Source of the DNA: Pirellulales bacterium
GTDB taxonomy: Bacteria > Planctomycetota > Planctomycetia > Pirellulales > JAEUIK01
Direction of reading: 5' to 3'
DNA: 64,000 nt
NCBI GenBank assembly: GCA_019636335.1
Contig: JAHBXR010000020.1
Coordinates: 62,001 to 126,000 of the forward strand
Below the pieces are notes generated by a model. The model had not been told where the DNA came from and searched no databases. It was given only the letters and a program-made list of their open reading frames with translations. Position numbers and translations under genes: made by a program. Shown here in pieces: positions 43,052 to 52,033 of the stretch (position 1 is the first letter of the stretch; the number at the start of each line of letters is the position of its first letter).

Positions 43052-44695
43052 ATGCAGGAAAGGAACCCTACTCGCAGTCAGAAATTCGCCGTCGCGTTGG
43101 CGGCCGTCGTGACCGTGGCCAGTGCCGCCATCGCGACCTCGTTGCCGTCGATCGCCGCCCCCGACCAGCCGAGGCCGGGTAAGCTCGCGGCGCCCCCATT
43201 GAACTCTTCTCCCACGACGAGAGCCGCCAATAGCGCGAACAGTCCGGCGCAGGATCCCGTCGCGGCGGCCGAGACGAATTATGCGCGGAGCCTGTCGCGG
43301 GCCTTCCGTCATGCCGCGGAGCAGGTGTTGCCGGCGGTGGTGATGATTCAGACCACCCCGCACGAAGAACATGTCAGTCGGGGAAGCGACCAGTCGAACG
43401 AAGCTGAAAGGCCGGCACAAGGAGATAACCCCTCAAGCGAGCGTTTTCGCCAGCAGCATCCCGAGCTGGCTCCCTTCTTCCGGCAACAGCCCGAGCACCC
43501 GCAACCGCACGGGCAGGTCGGTCTGGGCTCGGGAGTGATTATCGACCCGGCGGGTGTGATCCTCACGAATAACCACGTCGTTGCGGGGGGCGGCCGTGTA
43601 CGCGTCCGTTTACACGACGGGCGCGAATATATCGCCACCGACGTGAAGACCGATCCCAAGACCGACATGGCCATCGTCCGGATCGAAGCGGGGGAGCACC
43701 TGCCCTTCGCACGCACCGGCGATAGCGAACAGATGCAGGTGGGCGATTGGGTCTTGGCGCTCGGGCAGCCTTTCGGCCTGGAGGGGACCGTCACCTCGGG
43801 CATCATCAGTGCCAAGGGACGAGGCATCGGCATCACGGCCCGCGAAAACTTCCTGCAGACCGATGCGGCCATCAATCCCGGCAATTCGGGTGGTCCGCTC
43901 GTGAATCTCGATGGCGAGGTGATCGGCATCAACACGGCCATCTCGTCGCGTACGGGCAGCAACAGCGGCGTTGGCTTTGCCGTGCCGATGAACCTGGCGC
44001 GTTGGGTCAGCGATCAGCTCGTGAAGACCGGCTCGGTGCGACGTGCCTATCTCGGCGTGGCGATTCAACCCGTCTCGCACGACCTGGCCATGCAGTTCGG
44101 CGTGAAGACGCGCGAAGGCGTGCTGGTCACCGATGTGTTTCCGAACACGCCGGCCGCCGACGCAGGCCTGAACGCCGGAGACGTGATCCTGCACTTCGCG
44201 GGACACCCGGTGAGCGAGCCTCGTGAGTTGCAGGGATTTGTCGAGCAGGCCGAGATCGGTTCGCGCCAGCCGCTGTTGGTGTATCGCGGCAAGGAGCGCA
44301 TCACGCTCCAGATGACGATGCGCGAACAGCCGGGTGACTTTGGCCAGGTGGCCCTGGCGACCGGCGAAGAGGAACAGCCCGCGCAGCCGAAGGTCGATTC
44401 GGCCGAGTTCGAGCAGTTCGGCTTCGAGGTCGGCACGCTGACGCCGGAGGTCGCCAAAAAGCTGAAGGTGGCGGTAGGTACCGGCGTGGTGGTGACGAAC
44501 GTCACGCCGGGTAGTGCCGCCGCCGAAGTTGGGATCGAGCCCGGCATGGTGATCGGCGAAGTGAATCGCACCGCGGTGCATTCGCTCGACCACTTCCGTA
44601 CCGCGGTCAAGGCCAATGACAATCGCGACGAAGTCTTGCTGCTCGTGCGCACGCAGGGTGGCTCGCGCTTCGTGGTGTTGAAGCAGGCCCGGTAA
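43052..44695 (+). CDS. htrA: HtrA/DegP-family serine protease with two PDZ domains
   Basis: The protein has 547 residues. The ATG at 43052 is chosen over 43031 because GAGGAGGAGG lies between them at the right distance. An N-terminal membrane or signal helix covers residues 11-31. The protease domain has the triad His175 ('LTNNHVVAG'), Asp205 ('KTDMAIVRI') and Ser279 ('NPGNSGGPL'). PDZ1 begins around 'AYLGVAIQPVSHDLAMQFGVKTREGVLVTDV' and PDZ2 around 'GTGVVVTNVTPGSAAAEVGIEPG'. It degrades or refolds damaged envelope proteins. A Gln/Pro-rich linker precedes the protease domain. Confidence 0.94.
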   Translation: MQERNPTRSQKFAVALAAVVTVASAAIATSLPSIAAPDQPRPGKLAAPPLNSSPTTRAANSANSPAQDPVAAAETNYARSLSRAFRHAAEQVLPAVVMIQTTPHEEHVSRGSDQSNEAERPAQGDNPSSERFRQQHPELAPFFRQQPEHPQPHGQVGLGSGVIIDPAGVILTNNHVVAGGGRVRVRLHDGREYIATDVKTDPKTDMAIVRIEAGEHLPFARTGDSEQMQVGDWVLALGQPFGLEGTVTSGIISAKGRGIGITARENFLQTDAAINPGNSGGPLVNLDGEVIGINTAISSRTGSNSGVGFAVPMNLARWVSDQLVKTGSVRRAYLGVAIQPVSHDLAMQFGVKTREGVLVTDVFPNTPAADAGLNAGDVILHFAGHPVSEPRELQGFVEQAEIGSRQPLLVYRGKERITLQMTMREQPGDFGQVALATGEEEQPAQPKVDSAEFEQFGFEVGTLTPEVAKKLKVAVGTGVVVTNVTPGSAAAEVGIEPGMVIGEVNRTAVHSLDHFRTAVKANDNRDEVLLLVRTQGGSRFVVLKQAR

Positions 44696-44925
44696 GTTGG
44701 ACTATTTTCTAGGTGCGAGCTTCGCACCAGCATGAACCTCCTCCGTCGCGCCACGAGGTATCACCTCGGCCGGATGCCGGCGTCGGGAACCCCACCCGTC
44801 GCCGGCGTCCGGACGCGATTTTCTACTCTCGTCGAGCGTATTTCTCGAGTGCAGCGGGTCCTCGAACGCCGTCGATGCGGGCGTGAAAATCGACATCGTG
44901 CCTGGGCCGATGTTAGACTAAGGAT

Positions 44926-45159
44926 ATGACCCAACTCGAATGGCAAAAGCTGGAAGAGCTTGTCTTGCACATGACGCCCGAGGAAAAGGCGCGTCTTGTG
45001 GCATTGGTTCAAGCCGCACCAGCCGCTCCCTTGTCAGATCGAAAGAAGAGCCGACTCGTAGGGTTGATGGCAGATGCTCCCGAGCTCATGGATGCCGTGG
45101 TAGAGTCTGCGAATTCCGCTCGAGAGAAGCATCCTCTCCGGCTTCCCACCGATGAATAA
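44926..45159 (+). CDS. VapB-like antitoxin candidate
   Basis: The protein has 77 residues, all helical in character ('EWQKLEELVLHMTPEEKARLVALVQA', 'LMADAPELMDAVVESANSAREKHPLR'). It overlaps the following PIN-domain gene by 8 bp, the usual layout of toxin-antitoxin pairs. The C-terminal 'ANSAREKHPLRLPTDE' resembles the toxin-binding tail of some VapB-like antitoxins. No classical AbrB or ribbon-helix-helix motif is evident. Confidence 0.7.
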   Translation: MTQLEWQKLEELVLHMTPEEKARLVALVQAAPAAPLSDRKKSRLVGLMADAPELMDAVVESANSAREKHPLRLPTDE

Positions 45160-45571
45160 GGTGCTCCTCGATACGGACATCCTGTCCGAAATCTTGAAGG
45201 ACCGTAATCGCCAAGTCGCGCAGCGAGCCGAGCTCTATCATCAACAGTTCGGGAGATTCACATTCTCCAGCATTACCGTTATGGAAGTCATCAAGGGCTT
45301 CCGTCAAGCAAGACAGTCCGATCGCATCTTCCGTTTCCTCACGAACCTGGTCGACGATGAAGTGCTCGCTTTTGACGTAGACGCCGCGAGCATTGCCGGA
45401 GAAATCTACGGCGAACTGGAGCGTACAGGTCAATCGATCGGTCGGGCCGATCCCATGATCGCCGCGATCGCCTTGCAGCACGATTTGGTGCTCGCCACGG
45501 CTAATACAAAGCACTTTCAGCGGATTGCAGATCTGGGCTACTCTCTTTCGCTTGAAAATTGGCGCGAATAG
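45152..45571 (+). CDS. PIN-domain toxin (VapC-like)
   Basis: The protein has 139 residues with a PIN-domain RNase pattern: 'KVLLDTDILSEIL' (Asp7), Glu in 'SSITVMEVIKGF', and Asp in 'GRADPMIAAIALQHDLVLATANTKHFQRI' with a further acidic or Asn position at the end. These acidic residues bind Mg2+ in the active site. The gene is translationally coupled to the upstream antitoxin candidate. VapC toxins cut tRNA or rRNA; the target here is unknown. Confidence 0.9.
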   Translation: MNKVLLDTDILSEILKDRNRQVAQRAELYHQQFGRFTFSSITVMEVIKGFRQARQSDRIFRFLTNLVDDEVLAFDVDAASIAGEIYGELERTGQSIGRADPMIAAIALQHDLVLATANTKHFQRIADLGYSLSLENWRE

Positions 45572-45658
45572 TCGCGTCGGCCGGCAACTCCGCTCCATCC
45601 CTCTTGGGCCCTAGTGCGAAAAAGCGGCAGCGGGCGAGCTTGATATCCATCCGCAATC

Positions 45659-45910
45659 TCATTGGTCGCATGGTTCGATTTCCTTGCGGAGCGCGCGCAA
45701 GGTGGCTCTAACCAAATCGAAGTCCGGTGTAACGTTCTGCCAATACGGCCAATTGTCAAACAGCACCTGGCCTACCCGTTCCTGGATAGATTCAAAGCCC
45801 GGAAGTGCAGCCAATTCAAGAACGGTGTCGTTGATGTCAGGCGGATATACCCCGCCCCCATGTACGAGTATGTCTGTAAGTGGATGATCGCTGTATTTTC
45901 CATTTGGCAT
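45659..45910 (-). CDS. Small hypothetical protein
   Basis: The protein has 83 residues: 'MPNGKYSDHPLTDILVHGGGVYPPDINDTVLELAALPGFESIQERVGQVLFDNWPYW...'. The composition looks like a real soluble protein, unlike the neighbouring shadow frames, and it ends in 'LRALRKEIEPCDQ'. It converges with the PIN toxin gene. No family recognised. Confidence 0.6.
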   Translation of the reverse strand: MPNGKYSDHPLTDILVHGGGVYPPDINDTVLELAALPGFESIQERVGQVLFDNWPYWQNVTPDFDLVRATLRALRKEIEPCDQ

Positions 45911-46030
45911 TTTCTCATCATAGCCGAAAAATCGCTCTTCCTGCTGCGGTCGCCCTCCAGCGCGTTATATTTCTGAAACGCCGGATTTGCCGGTGGACGT
46001 GACGCGACCGCTTTCGAGAGGAGCTTGCGC

Positions 46031-47008
46031 ATGCAATTGGGCATGATCGGTTTGGGGCGGATGGGGGCGAACATGGTTCGCCGACTGATCGCCGGTGGCC
46101 ACGAGTGTGTCGTCTTCGACCTCAGCCCCGACGCGGTCAAAAAGGTCGCGGCAGAAACCGGGGCCACGGGCGCGACGAGCCTGGAAGATCTCGTCGCCAA
46201 GCTGAAGGCCCCTCGAGCCGTGTGGGTCATGGTGCCCGCCGGCGGCCCCACCGAAAGCACCGTGCAGGCGCTGGCCAAGCTCCTCGCGAAGGGAGACGCC
46301 ATCATCGACGGTGGCAACTCGTTCTATCAGGACGACGTCCGCCGCTCGGAGCTGCTCGCTCCGCTGGGTATCGACTATCTCGACGCCGGCACCAGCGGAG
46401 GCGTGTGGGGGTACGAACGCGGTTACTGCCTGATGATCGGCGGGCCGAAGGGGGCCGTGGCGCGGATCGAGCCGATCTTCGCCACGCTGGCGCCGGGCCA
46501 GGGGGATATCCCACTCACGCCGGGGCGCGATCCGAAGGAGAGCACCGCCGAGAAGGGCTACCTGCACTGCGGTCCCGCAGGAGCCGGCCACTTTGTCAAA
46601 ATGGTTCACAACGGCATCGAGTATGGCGTCATGCAGGCCTACGCCGAAGGCTTCGACATCATGCGCAACGTGTTGCAGGAGGCCATTCCGGCGAATCGCC
46701 GCTACGAACTGAACCTGGCCGACATCGCCGAAGTCTGGCGCCGCGGCAGCGTGATCGGTTCGTGGCTGCTCGATCTCACCGCGATGGCGTTGGCAGAAGA
46801 CGAACAACTCAAGGAATTCACCGGCTACGTACACGACTCGGGCGAAGGGCGCTGGACGATCGCCGCAGCGCTGGAAGAAGCCGTGCCCGCCGAAGTCCTC
46901 TCGGCGGCGCTCTACACGCGCTTCCGCTCCCGAGAAGAGCACAGCTTTGCCGAGAAGGTGCTCTCCGCGATGCGGAACAAGTTTGGCGGGCATGTCGAGG
47001 CGCACTAG
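46031..47008 (+). CDS. gnd: 6-phosphogluconate dehydrogenase, short form
   Basis: The protein has 325 residues from ATG 46031, behind GAGAGGAG. The N-terminal Rossmann motif is '[17 protein letters not shown]'. The 6PGDH signature appears in '[12 protein letters not shown]', '[15 protein letters not shown]' and '[25 protein letters not shown]', with the catalytic Lys in '[12 protein letters not shown]'. The short C-terminal domain matches the NAD-type GndA/YqeC group rather than the 470-residue form. It oxidises 6-phosphogluconate to ribulose 5-phosphate. It is followed by zwf 90 bp downstream. Confidence 0.94.
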   Translation: MQLGMIGLGRMGANMVRRLIAGGHECVVFDLSPDAVKKVAAETGATGATSLEDLVAKLKAPRAVWVMVPAGGPTESTVQALAKLLAKGDAIIDGGNSFYQDDVRRSELLAPLGIDYLDAGTSGGVWGYERGYCLMIGGPKGAVARIEPIFATLAPGQGDIPLTPGRDPKESTAEKGYLHCGPAGAGHFVKMVHNGIEYGVMQAYAEGFDIMRNVLQEAIPANRRYELNLADIAEVWRRGSVIGSWLLDLTAMALAEDEQLKEFTGYVHDSGEGRWTIAAALEEAVPAEVLSAALYTRFRSREEHSFAEKVLSAMRNKFGGHVEAH

Positions 47009-47033
47009 CGCTCGCAGAAAGGGCGTTCGCCAT

Positions 47034-47054
47034 GCACAGGCTGCCAGCCTGTGC
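47034..47054. repeat. Short dispersed hairpin (GCACAGGC type), second copy
   Basis: GCACAGGCTG pairs with CAGCCTGTGC around one base. It shares sequence with the hairpin at 3257-3277 and lies in the gnd-zwf gap, where it could affect zwf translation or transcription. Confidence 0.6.
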
Positions 47055-47098
47055 AGATCGATGACCGAGCGAAGCATGATCCTCAACAGGAGTTTCCC

Positions 47099-48655
47099 AT
47101 GACGGACGGCCAGGCCGTGCCGCAGGTCGATGCGAACAGTCCAGCTCCGGCCGGTCCCTGCCTCTTTGTCGTCTTCGGGGCGACCGGCGACCTGACGAAG
47201 CGCAAGCTGATGCCCTCGCTCTACAATCTGGCGCAGGGGGGGCATCTCAGCGAAAACTTCGCCGTGATCGGCGTGGCCTTCGACGAGCTGTCGACCGACG
47301 AGTTCCGCCGTCGTATGACCGAAGAGGACGTGCAGTACCAGTCGAACAAGATCGACCCCGCGGTCTTGGAACGATTTGCCTCGCGGATGCATTACGTGAA
47401 GGGGGACTTTCACGATCCCGATCTGTATCGCCGACTGGGCGAGACCATCTCGCAGGTCGATCACGAGTGCCAGACCGGGGGCAACTGCCTGTTCTACCTG
47501 GCGATCTCGCCGACGCTGTTCGGCGAGGTGGTGCGACAATTGGGCGCTGCCGGCCTGACGCGCGAAGGGGCGCCTCCCGCTGGCTCGGCAGCCACCGATA
47601 TGCCGGCTCACGGCTGGCGCCGAGTCATTGTGGAGAAACCGTTCGGGCGCGATCTGGAATCGGCCGCGGCGCTGAATCGCGAGCTGGGCTCCGTGCTCGA
47701 CGAGAGCCAGATCTATCGCATCGATCACTATCTCGGCAAAGAAACGGTCCAGAACATCCTCGTCTTCCGCTTTGCCAACGGTATCTTCGAGCCGATCTGG
47801 AACCACCGTTACATCGACCACGTGCGCATCACCGTGGCCGAAAGCCTGGGCGTGGAAGAACGGGGCGGATACTACGATCATTCGGGCGCGCTACGCGATA
47901 TGATCCCCAACCACCTGTTCCAACTGGTGGCGATGGTGGGCATGGAGTCTCCCATCTCGTTCGATGCCGATGCCGTGCGCGATGAAAAGGCGAAGGTGCT
48001 CCGTGCCATTCATCCGCTCGCCCCAGAGGACGTGCTACAGAATGCCGTCCGTGGGCAATACGGCGCGGGGAAGATCGGCGACCGCCAGATCATCCCCTAT
48101 CGCTCGGCGCCCCAGGTCGCGCCCGACTCGCACACCGAGACGTTCGTCGCCCTGCGCCTGATGATCGACAACTGGCGTTGGGCCGGCGTGCCGTTCTATC
48201 TGCGCACGGGCAAATGCCTGCCCGAGCGAGTTACCGAGGTGGTGATCCAGTTCAAGCGGGCGCCGTTCTCGCTGTTTCGGGGCACGCCGGTCGAACATCT
48301 GGCGGCGAATCAGCTCGTGCTGCGCATCCAGCCCGACGAAGGGATCTCGCTGCGCTTCGCGGCGAAGCTGCCAGGGCTCGAGGTGCGCACCGGCGGCGTA
48401 AACATGGATTTTTCGTACGAGGATTACTTCGGCGGCACGACGATGACCGGTTACGAGACGCTGATCTACGACTGCATGATCGGCGACGCGACCCTCTTCC
48501 AACGCGACGACTTCGTCATGGCGGGCTGGTCGGTGGTGCAGCCGGTGATCGACGTGTGGCAATCGCTCCCGCCGCGCGACTTCCCCAACTACACGGCCGG
48601 CACGTGGGGCCCCCCCGCGGCAGAAAAACTCTGGGCCGCTGGGCGGAATTTCTAA
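47099..48655 (+). CDS. zwf: Glucose-6-phosphate 1-dehydrogenase
   Basis: The protein has 518 residues; the start ATG 47099 follows CAGGAG. The NADP site is '[22 protein letters not shown]'. The active-site motif is '[22 protein letters not shown]', with the Lys and His of the G6PDH signature. Other family segments are '[11 protein letters not shown]', '[12 protein letters not shown]' and '[10 protein letters not shown]'. It produces 6-phosphogluconolactone and NADPH, feeding the adjacent gnd product. A 6-phosphogluconolactonase gene is not seen between them. Confidence 0.97.
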   Translation: MTDGQAVPQVDANSPAPAGPCLFVVFGATGDLTKRKLMPSLYNLAQGGHLSENFAVIGVAFDELSTDEFRRRMTEEDVQYQSNKIDPAVLERFASRMHYVKGDFHDPDLYRRLGETISQVDHECQTGGNCLFYLAISPTLFGEVVRQLGAAGLTREGAPPAGSAATDMPAHGWRRVIVEKPFGRDLESAAALNRELGSVLDESQIYRIDHYLGKETVQNILVFRFANGIFEPIWNHRYIDHVRITVAESLGVEERGGYYDHSGALRDMIPNHLFQLVAMVGMESPISFDADAVRDEKAKVLRAIHPLAPEDVLQNAVRGQYGAGKIGDRQIIPYRSAPQVAPDSHTETFVALRLMIDNWRWAGVPFYLRTGKCLPERVTEVVIQFKRAPFSLFRGTPVEHLAANQLVLRIQPDEGISLRFAAKLPGLEVRTGGVNMDFSYEDYFGGTTMTGYETLIYDCMIGDATLFQRDDFVMAGWSVVQPVIDVWQSLPPRDFPNYTAGTWGPPAAEKLWAAGRNF

Positions 48656-48747
48656 AAGCCGGGTAGTGACGGCATATACTCTGTGTGGCACTACAAGCTT
48701 GCCCGAGACTGTCCGGAAGTTGGTGTTAGCCCCGAAGTGGCGAACAC

Positions 48748-50022
48748 ATGAGCAGTGTTGACGCCGCACACGTTCGCCAGACGCTGGACGAGAGTTACCG
48801 CACCGATTCGCGGCGAGTGTTTGCGACGCTGGTGCGGTTGCTGGGCGACTTCGATCTCGCCGAGGAGGCCTTGAGCGACGCCTACGCCTCGGCCGCCCAG
48901 CAGTGGCCCCGCGAAGGCGTGCCGGCAAATCCCCGAGCGTGGCTCGTCTCGGCCGGTCGCTTCAAGGCGATCGATGCGGTGCGGCGGCGGGCACGCTTCG
49001 ACGCTTCACTCGAAACAATCTCGCGCCGGCTCGACAAAGCCACGAGCAGCGGCCAGGATTTCGACGACGAGAAGATCGAAGACGATCGTCTGCGGCTGAT
49101 CTTCACCTGCTGCCATCCGGCGATCGACCCGAAGGTGCAAGTGCCGCTGACGCTGCGCGAGGTGTGCGGCCTGACGACCGAAGAGATCGCCAGCGCCTTC
49201 CTGACGGCTCCGGCCACGATGGCGCAGCGCATCGTGCGCGGCAAGGCGAAGATCCGCGACGCGGGCATTCCGTTTGCTATTCCCCGCGCTGCCGACTTTC
49301 CGGAACGAGTCGCCTCGGTGTTGGGGGTGATCTACCTGGTGTTCAACGAGGGATACGCCGCCTCGTCGGGCGATACGCTGACGCGTCCCGATGTCTCGCA
49401 GGAGGCGATCCGGTTGGGTCGTTTGCTGAGCGAGTTGCTGCCCGACCCTGAGGTTAAAGGACTGCTGGCTCTGATGCTGTTGCAGGAGTCTCGCCGCGAG
49501 GCGCGTGCCACGGCCGAGGGAGATATCATCCTGCTCGAGCAGCAAGACCGGACGAAGTGGGATGCGAGCCTGATCGCCGAGGGTTTGGAACTGGTCGAGC
49601 GGGCAATCGCGAGCCGGCAGTTTGGCGCCTATACGGTTCAGGCGGCGATCGCGGCGGTACATGCCAGCGCCAAAAACGCCGCTGATACGAACTGGCCGCA
49701 GATCGTCGCGCTGTACGATGCGCTGCTGGCGATCCATCCTTCGCCGGTGGTCGAATTGAATCGCGCGGTGGCCGTCGCCCTGAGCTCCGGTCCCGAGGCG
49801 GGGCTCGCCCTGATCGAGGCGATTCTCGAACGGGGCGATCTGGCGGAGTATCATCTTGCCCACGCGGCCGCGGGCAAGTTCAACTCGCAACTGGGCCGGC
49901 GCGAAGCTGCCCGAACCGCGTACGAACGGGCCCTGGCTCTCGCCCGGCAGGAGCCCGAGCGGCGATTTCTGCGGCAATGTCTGCACGAGCTGGCCGAGCC
50001 AGGCGCCGGCCAGCCGTCGTAA
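48748..50022 (+). CDS. ECF42-type sigma factor with C-terminal TPR-like extension
   Basis: The protein has 424 residues. The sigma70 region 2 lies near 'VFATLVRLLGDFDLAEEALSDAYASAAQQWP', and region 4 near 'LTLREVCGLTTEEIASAFLTAPATMAQRIVRGKAKIRDAGI'. A long extension of about 220 residues follows, with 'GVIYLVFNEGYAASSG' (DUF6596) and TPR-like repeats ('WPQIVALYDALLAIHPSPVVELNRAVAVAL'). This architecture defines ECF42. In that group no anti-sigma factor is encoded nearby; the extension is required for activity, and target genes encode DGPF (YCII) proteins. Such genes follow directly here, which supports the assignment. Confidence 0.92.
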   Translation: MSSVDAAHVRQTLDESYRTDSRRVFATLVRLLGDFDLAEEALSDAYASAAQQWPREGVPANPRAWLVSAGRFKAIDAVRRRARFDASLETISRRLDKATSSGQDFDDEKIEDDRLRLIFTCCHPAIDPKVQVPLTLREVCGLTTEEIASAFLTAPATMAQRIVRGKAKIRDAGIPFAIPRAADFPERVASVLGVIYLVFNEGYAASSGDTLTRPDVSQEAIRLGRLLSELLPDPEVKGLLALMLLQESRREARATAEGDIILLEQQDRTKWDASLIAEGLELVERAIASRQFGAYTVQAAIAAVHASAKNAADTNWPQIVALYDALLAIHPSPVVELNRAVAVALSSGPEAGLALIEAILERGDLAEYHLAHAAAGKFNSQLGRREAARTAYERALALARQEPERRFLRQCLHELAEPGAGQPS

Positions 50023-50248
50023 GGCGTTTCGCGCCAGCGTGTTGCCGTGGCCCCCTCCCCCTGCTTGCGGCTGGCGGAGAAAATCTTGGCGAAGATTTGC
50101 CCGGCGGATGTCGATTCGTGGCGGCGGCGCTCGACTACTGGTTGAAAGACAAATTCGACATCCAGAAGCTCCAAGAAGCGTACGACGGCAAGTGATCGTG
50201 CAGGGCCGGACGACATTCGACGAGAGAAACCTCGCAGAGGAGATCGCG

Positions 50249-51016
50249 ATGAAATACATGCTGTTGATCTACAGCCCGGAGCAAGCCTGGACCTCCGACG
50301 AATGGAACCAATGCGTGGGGACCTCGCTGGAGATTTGCCAGGAGTTGGCCGCAAAGGGGCAACTCATCGGGGCCTCGCCGCTCCATCCGGTGGCGACGGG
50401 GGCCACGGTGCGCGTCCGCGAGCAGAAGCCACTCGTCACCGCCGGGCCCTTTGCCGAGACCGTCGAACAACTCGGGGGCTATTACCTCTTGGATGTCGAG
50501 AACCTGGACGAGGCCATCGCCATCGCCAGTCGGCTTCCTCCAGCCAAGAAGGGGACCGTCGAGATCCGGCCCATCATGCCACTCGAGGGATTGCCCAGCG
50601 AAAAGCTGAAAGCCGAGCCTTCGGGCGCCGCATCGCAACTCAAGAAGTTCATGTTCCTGTGCTACGACGACGAAGAGTATTGGAACAACGCAGGCCCCGA
50701 GGCCCTGCGTGCGGCGATGGACGAGGCCGCCGCGCTGGCGCATCGTATCGACGCGAAAGGCCAGTATCTGAGCGCCTCGCCATTGCATCCGACTTCGACC
50801 GCCACTAGCGTGCGCGTGCGCGATGGCGTGAAGTCGGTGACCGACGGTCCCTTTGCCGAGACGCGCGAAGTCTTGGGGGGCTTCTATCTGATTCTGGCCA
50901 GGGACCAGGACGAGGCGCTCGACTATGCAGCCCAGCACTCGGGGGCAAGAGTGGGTGCGGTCGAGGTGCGCCAAGTGTACGACCTGCCCGCGCCGGTGCT
51001 GACGACAGAAAAATAA
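50249..51016 (+). CDS. Tandem YCII/DGPF-domain protein
   Basis: The protein has 255 residues. The start at 50249 follows GAGGAG. Two YCII domains are in tandem: residues 1-~110 ('MKYMLLIYSPEQAWTSDEWNQC... VTAGPFAETVEQLGGYYLL') and ~130-245 ('KKFMFLCYDDEEYWNNAG... VTDGPFAETREVLGGFYLI'). The second has the DGPF signature; the first has AGPF. This family is the typical target of ECF42 sigma factors; its biochemical role is unknown. Confidence 0.88.
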   Translation: MKYMLLIYSPEQAWTSDEWNQCVGTSLEICQELAAKGQLIGASPLHPVATGATVRVREQKPLVTAGPFAETVEQLGGYYLLDVENLDEAIAIASRLPPAKKGTVEIRPIMPLEGLPSEKLKAEPSGAASQLKKFMFLCYDDEEYWNNAGPEALRAAMDEAAALAHRIDAKGQYLSASPLHPTSTATSVRVRDGVKSVTDGPFAETREVLGGFYLILARDQDEALDYAAQHSGARVGAVEVRQVYDLPAPVLTTEK

Positions 51017-51127
51017 CTCGCGCTGGTCGATTCGCCTGCGTCGCGCACGACTAATGAACGAAGGGACTTCGAGATCCCAGCCTTGCGAATCCGCCGCCAC
51101 GGAAAACGACACGCACCAGGAGCAATC

Positions 51128-51559
51128 ATGACGACCGCCATTACCCCCTATCTGTTCTTTTCCGGCCGCTGCGAAGAGGCGCTGGAGTTTTATCGCCAGG
51201 CGCTCGACGCCGAGATCGAAATGGTCATGCGGTTCAACGAGAGCCCCGACGCTCCCCCTCCCGGCATGTTGCAGGCAGGCTTCGAGACGAAAGTGATGCA
51301 TGCCTCGTTCGTCGTGGGAAACTGCCGAGTCATGGCCTCCGACGGCTGCGACGACCAATCGAAGTTCGACGGATTCCGCCTGGCGCTGACCATGGCGGAT
51401 GAGGCTGCCGCTCACAAAACGTTCAACGCCCTGGCCGACGGCGGCAACGCCGATATGCCGCTCGGCAAGACCTTCTGGTCTCCCTGCTATGGCATGGTCA
51501 CCGATCGATTCAATGTCGGTTGGATGGTGATGGTGCCGGGCGAAGCGCCACAATCGTAG
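51128..51559 (+). CDS. VOC-superfamily (PhnB/glyoxalase-like) protein
   Basis: The protein has 143 residues from ATG 51128 behind AGGAG. It begins 'ITPYLFFSGRCEEALEFYRQALDAEIEMVMRFNES', the PhnB-type VOC start, and ends 'FWSPCYGMVTDRFNVGWMVMVPG'. The middle holds 'KVMHASFVVGNCRVMASDG'. VOC proteins bind a metal or small electrophile; PhnB-like members are often in ECF/DGPF operons. It lies 111 bp after the YCII gene. Confidence 0.88.
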   Translation: MTTAITPYLFFSGRCEEALEFYRQALDAEIEMVMRFNESPDAPPPGMLQAGFETKVMHASFVVGNCRVMASDGCDDQSKFDGFRLALTMADEAAAHKTFNALADGGNADMPLGKTFWSPCYGMVTDRFNVGWMVMVPGEAPQS

Positions 51560-51606
51560 ACAAAAAATCACAGGCAATCCATTTCAGTTCAGGTCAGCAC
51601 AACACC

Positions 51607-51996
51607 ATGTCCTCGAAAACACCACGCATCATCGGCTGGGTTCTGAGTGTGCTCATCTCGCTGTTCCTGATCGGCGCGAGCGGGGTTCCCAAATTCATCG
51701 AGTGGGAAGGCAAAGCCGAGATGTTCGACAAGATGGGAGTCACCAACGACCTGATCATGAAGATCGGCGTCTTGGAGATCGCCCTGGCCCTCTTGTTCCT
51801 GGTGCCGCGAGCAGGTTTCGTCGCCGCGATTCTGTTGACGGGCTACCTCGGCGGCGCGGTGATGACACACGTGCGAATCAGCGATCTGTTTTACTTTCCG
51901 ATCCTCCTGGGCATCGTTATGTGGATCGCCCTGGGCCTGCGGCAACCCGGGATATTCACCTTGGCGCTAGGCAAGCAAGTGGCGCCTCGCGACTAG
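51607..51996 (+). CDS. DoxX-like membrane protein
   Basis: The protein has 129 residues and four hydrophobic helices: 'IIGWVLSVLISLFLIGASGVPKF', 'IMKIGVLEIALALLFLVP', 'AGFVAAILLTGYLGGAVMTHVRI' and 'FYFPILLGIVMWIALGL'. The 'GYLGGAVMTHVRIGD'-like segment is a DoxX/DUF6653-type signature. Such proteins are linked to oxidative and thiol stress in some bacteria. The short gap of 47 bp to the VOC gene places it in the ECF42 operon. Confidence 0.85.
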   Translation: MSSKTPRIIGWVLSVLISLFLIGASGVPKFIEWEGKAEMFDKMGVTNDLIMKIGVLEIALALLFLVPRAGFVAAILLTGYLGGAVMTHVRISDLFYFPILLGIVMWIALGLRQPGIFTLALGKQVAPRD

Positions 51997-52033
51997 AACT
52001 CACAAGCATCCACAGCACCGGGAGATTCCCCCC

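Noticed and set aside
44696-44925. Small frames in the htrA-VapB gap
   Set aside because: They lack ribosome-binding sites and conserved character; the region more likely holds the promoter of the toxin-antitoxin pair.
50023-50195. Frame ending 'ALDYWLKDKFDIQKLQEAYDGK' between the sigma factor and the YCII gene
   Set aside because: The end looks protein-like, but there is no start signal and the upstream part is composition-driven. Too weak to call a gene or relic.
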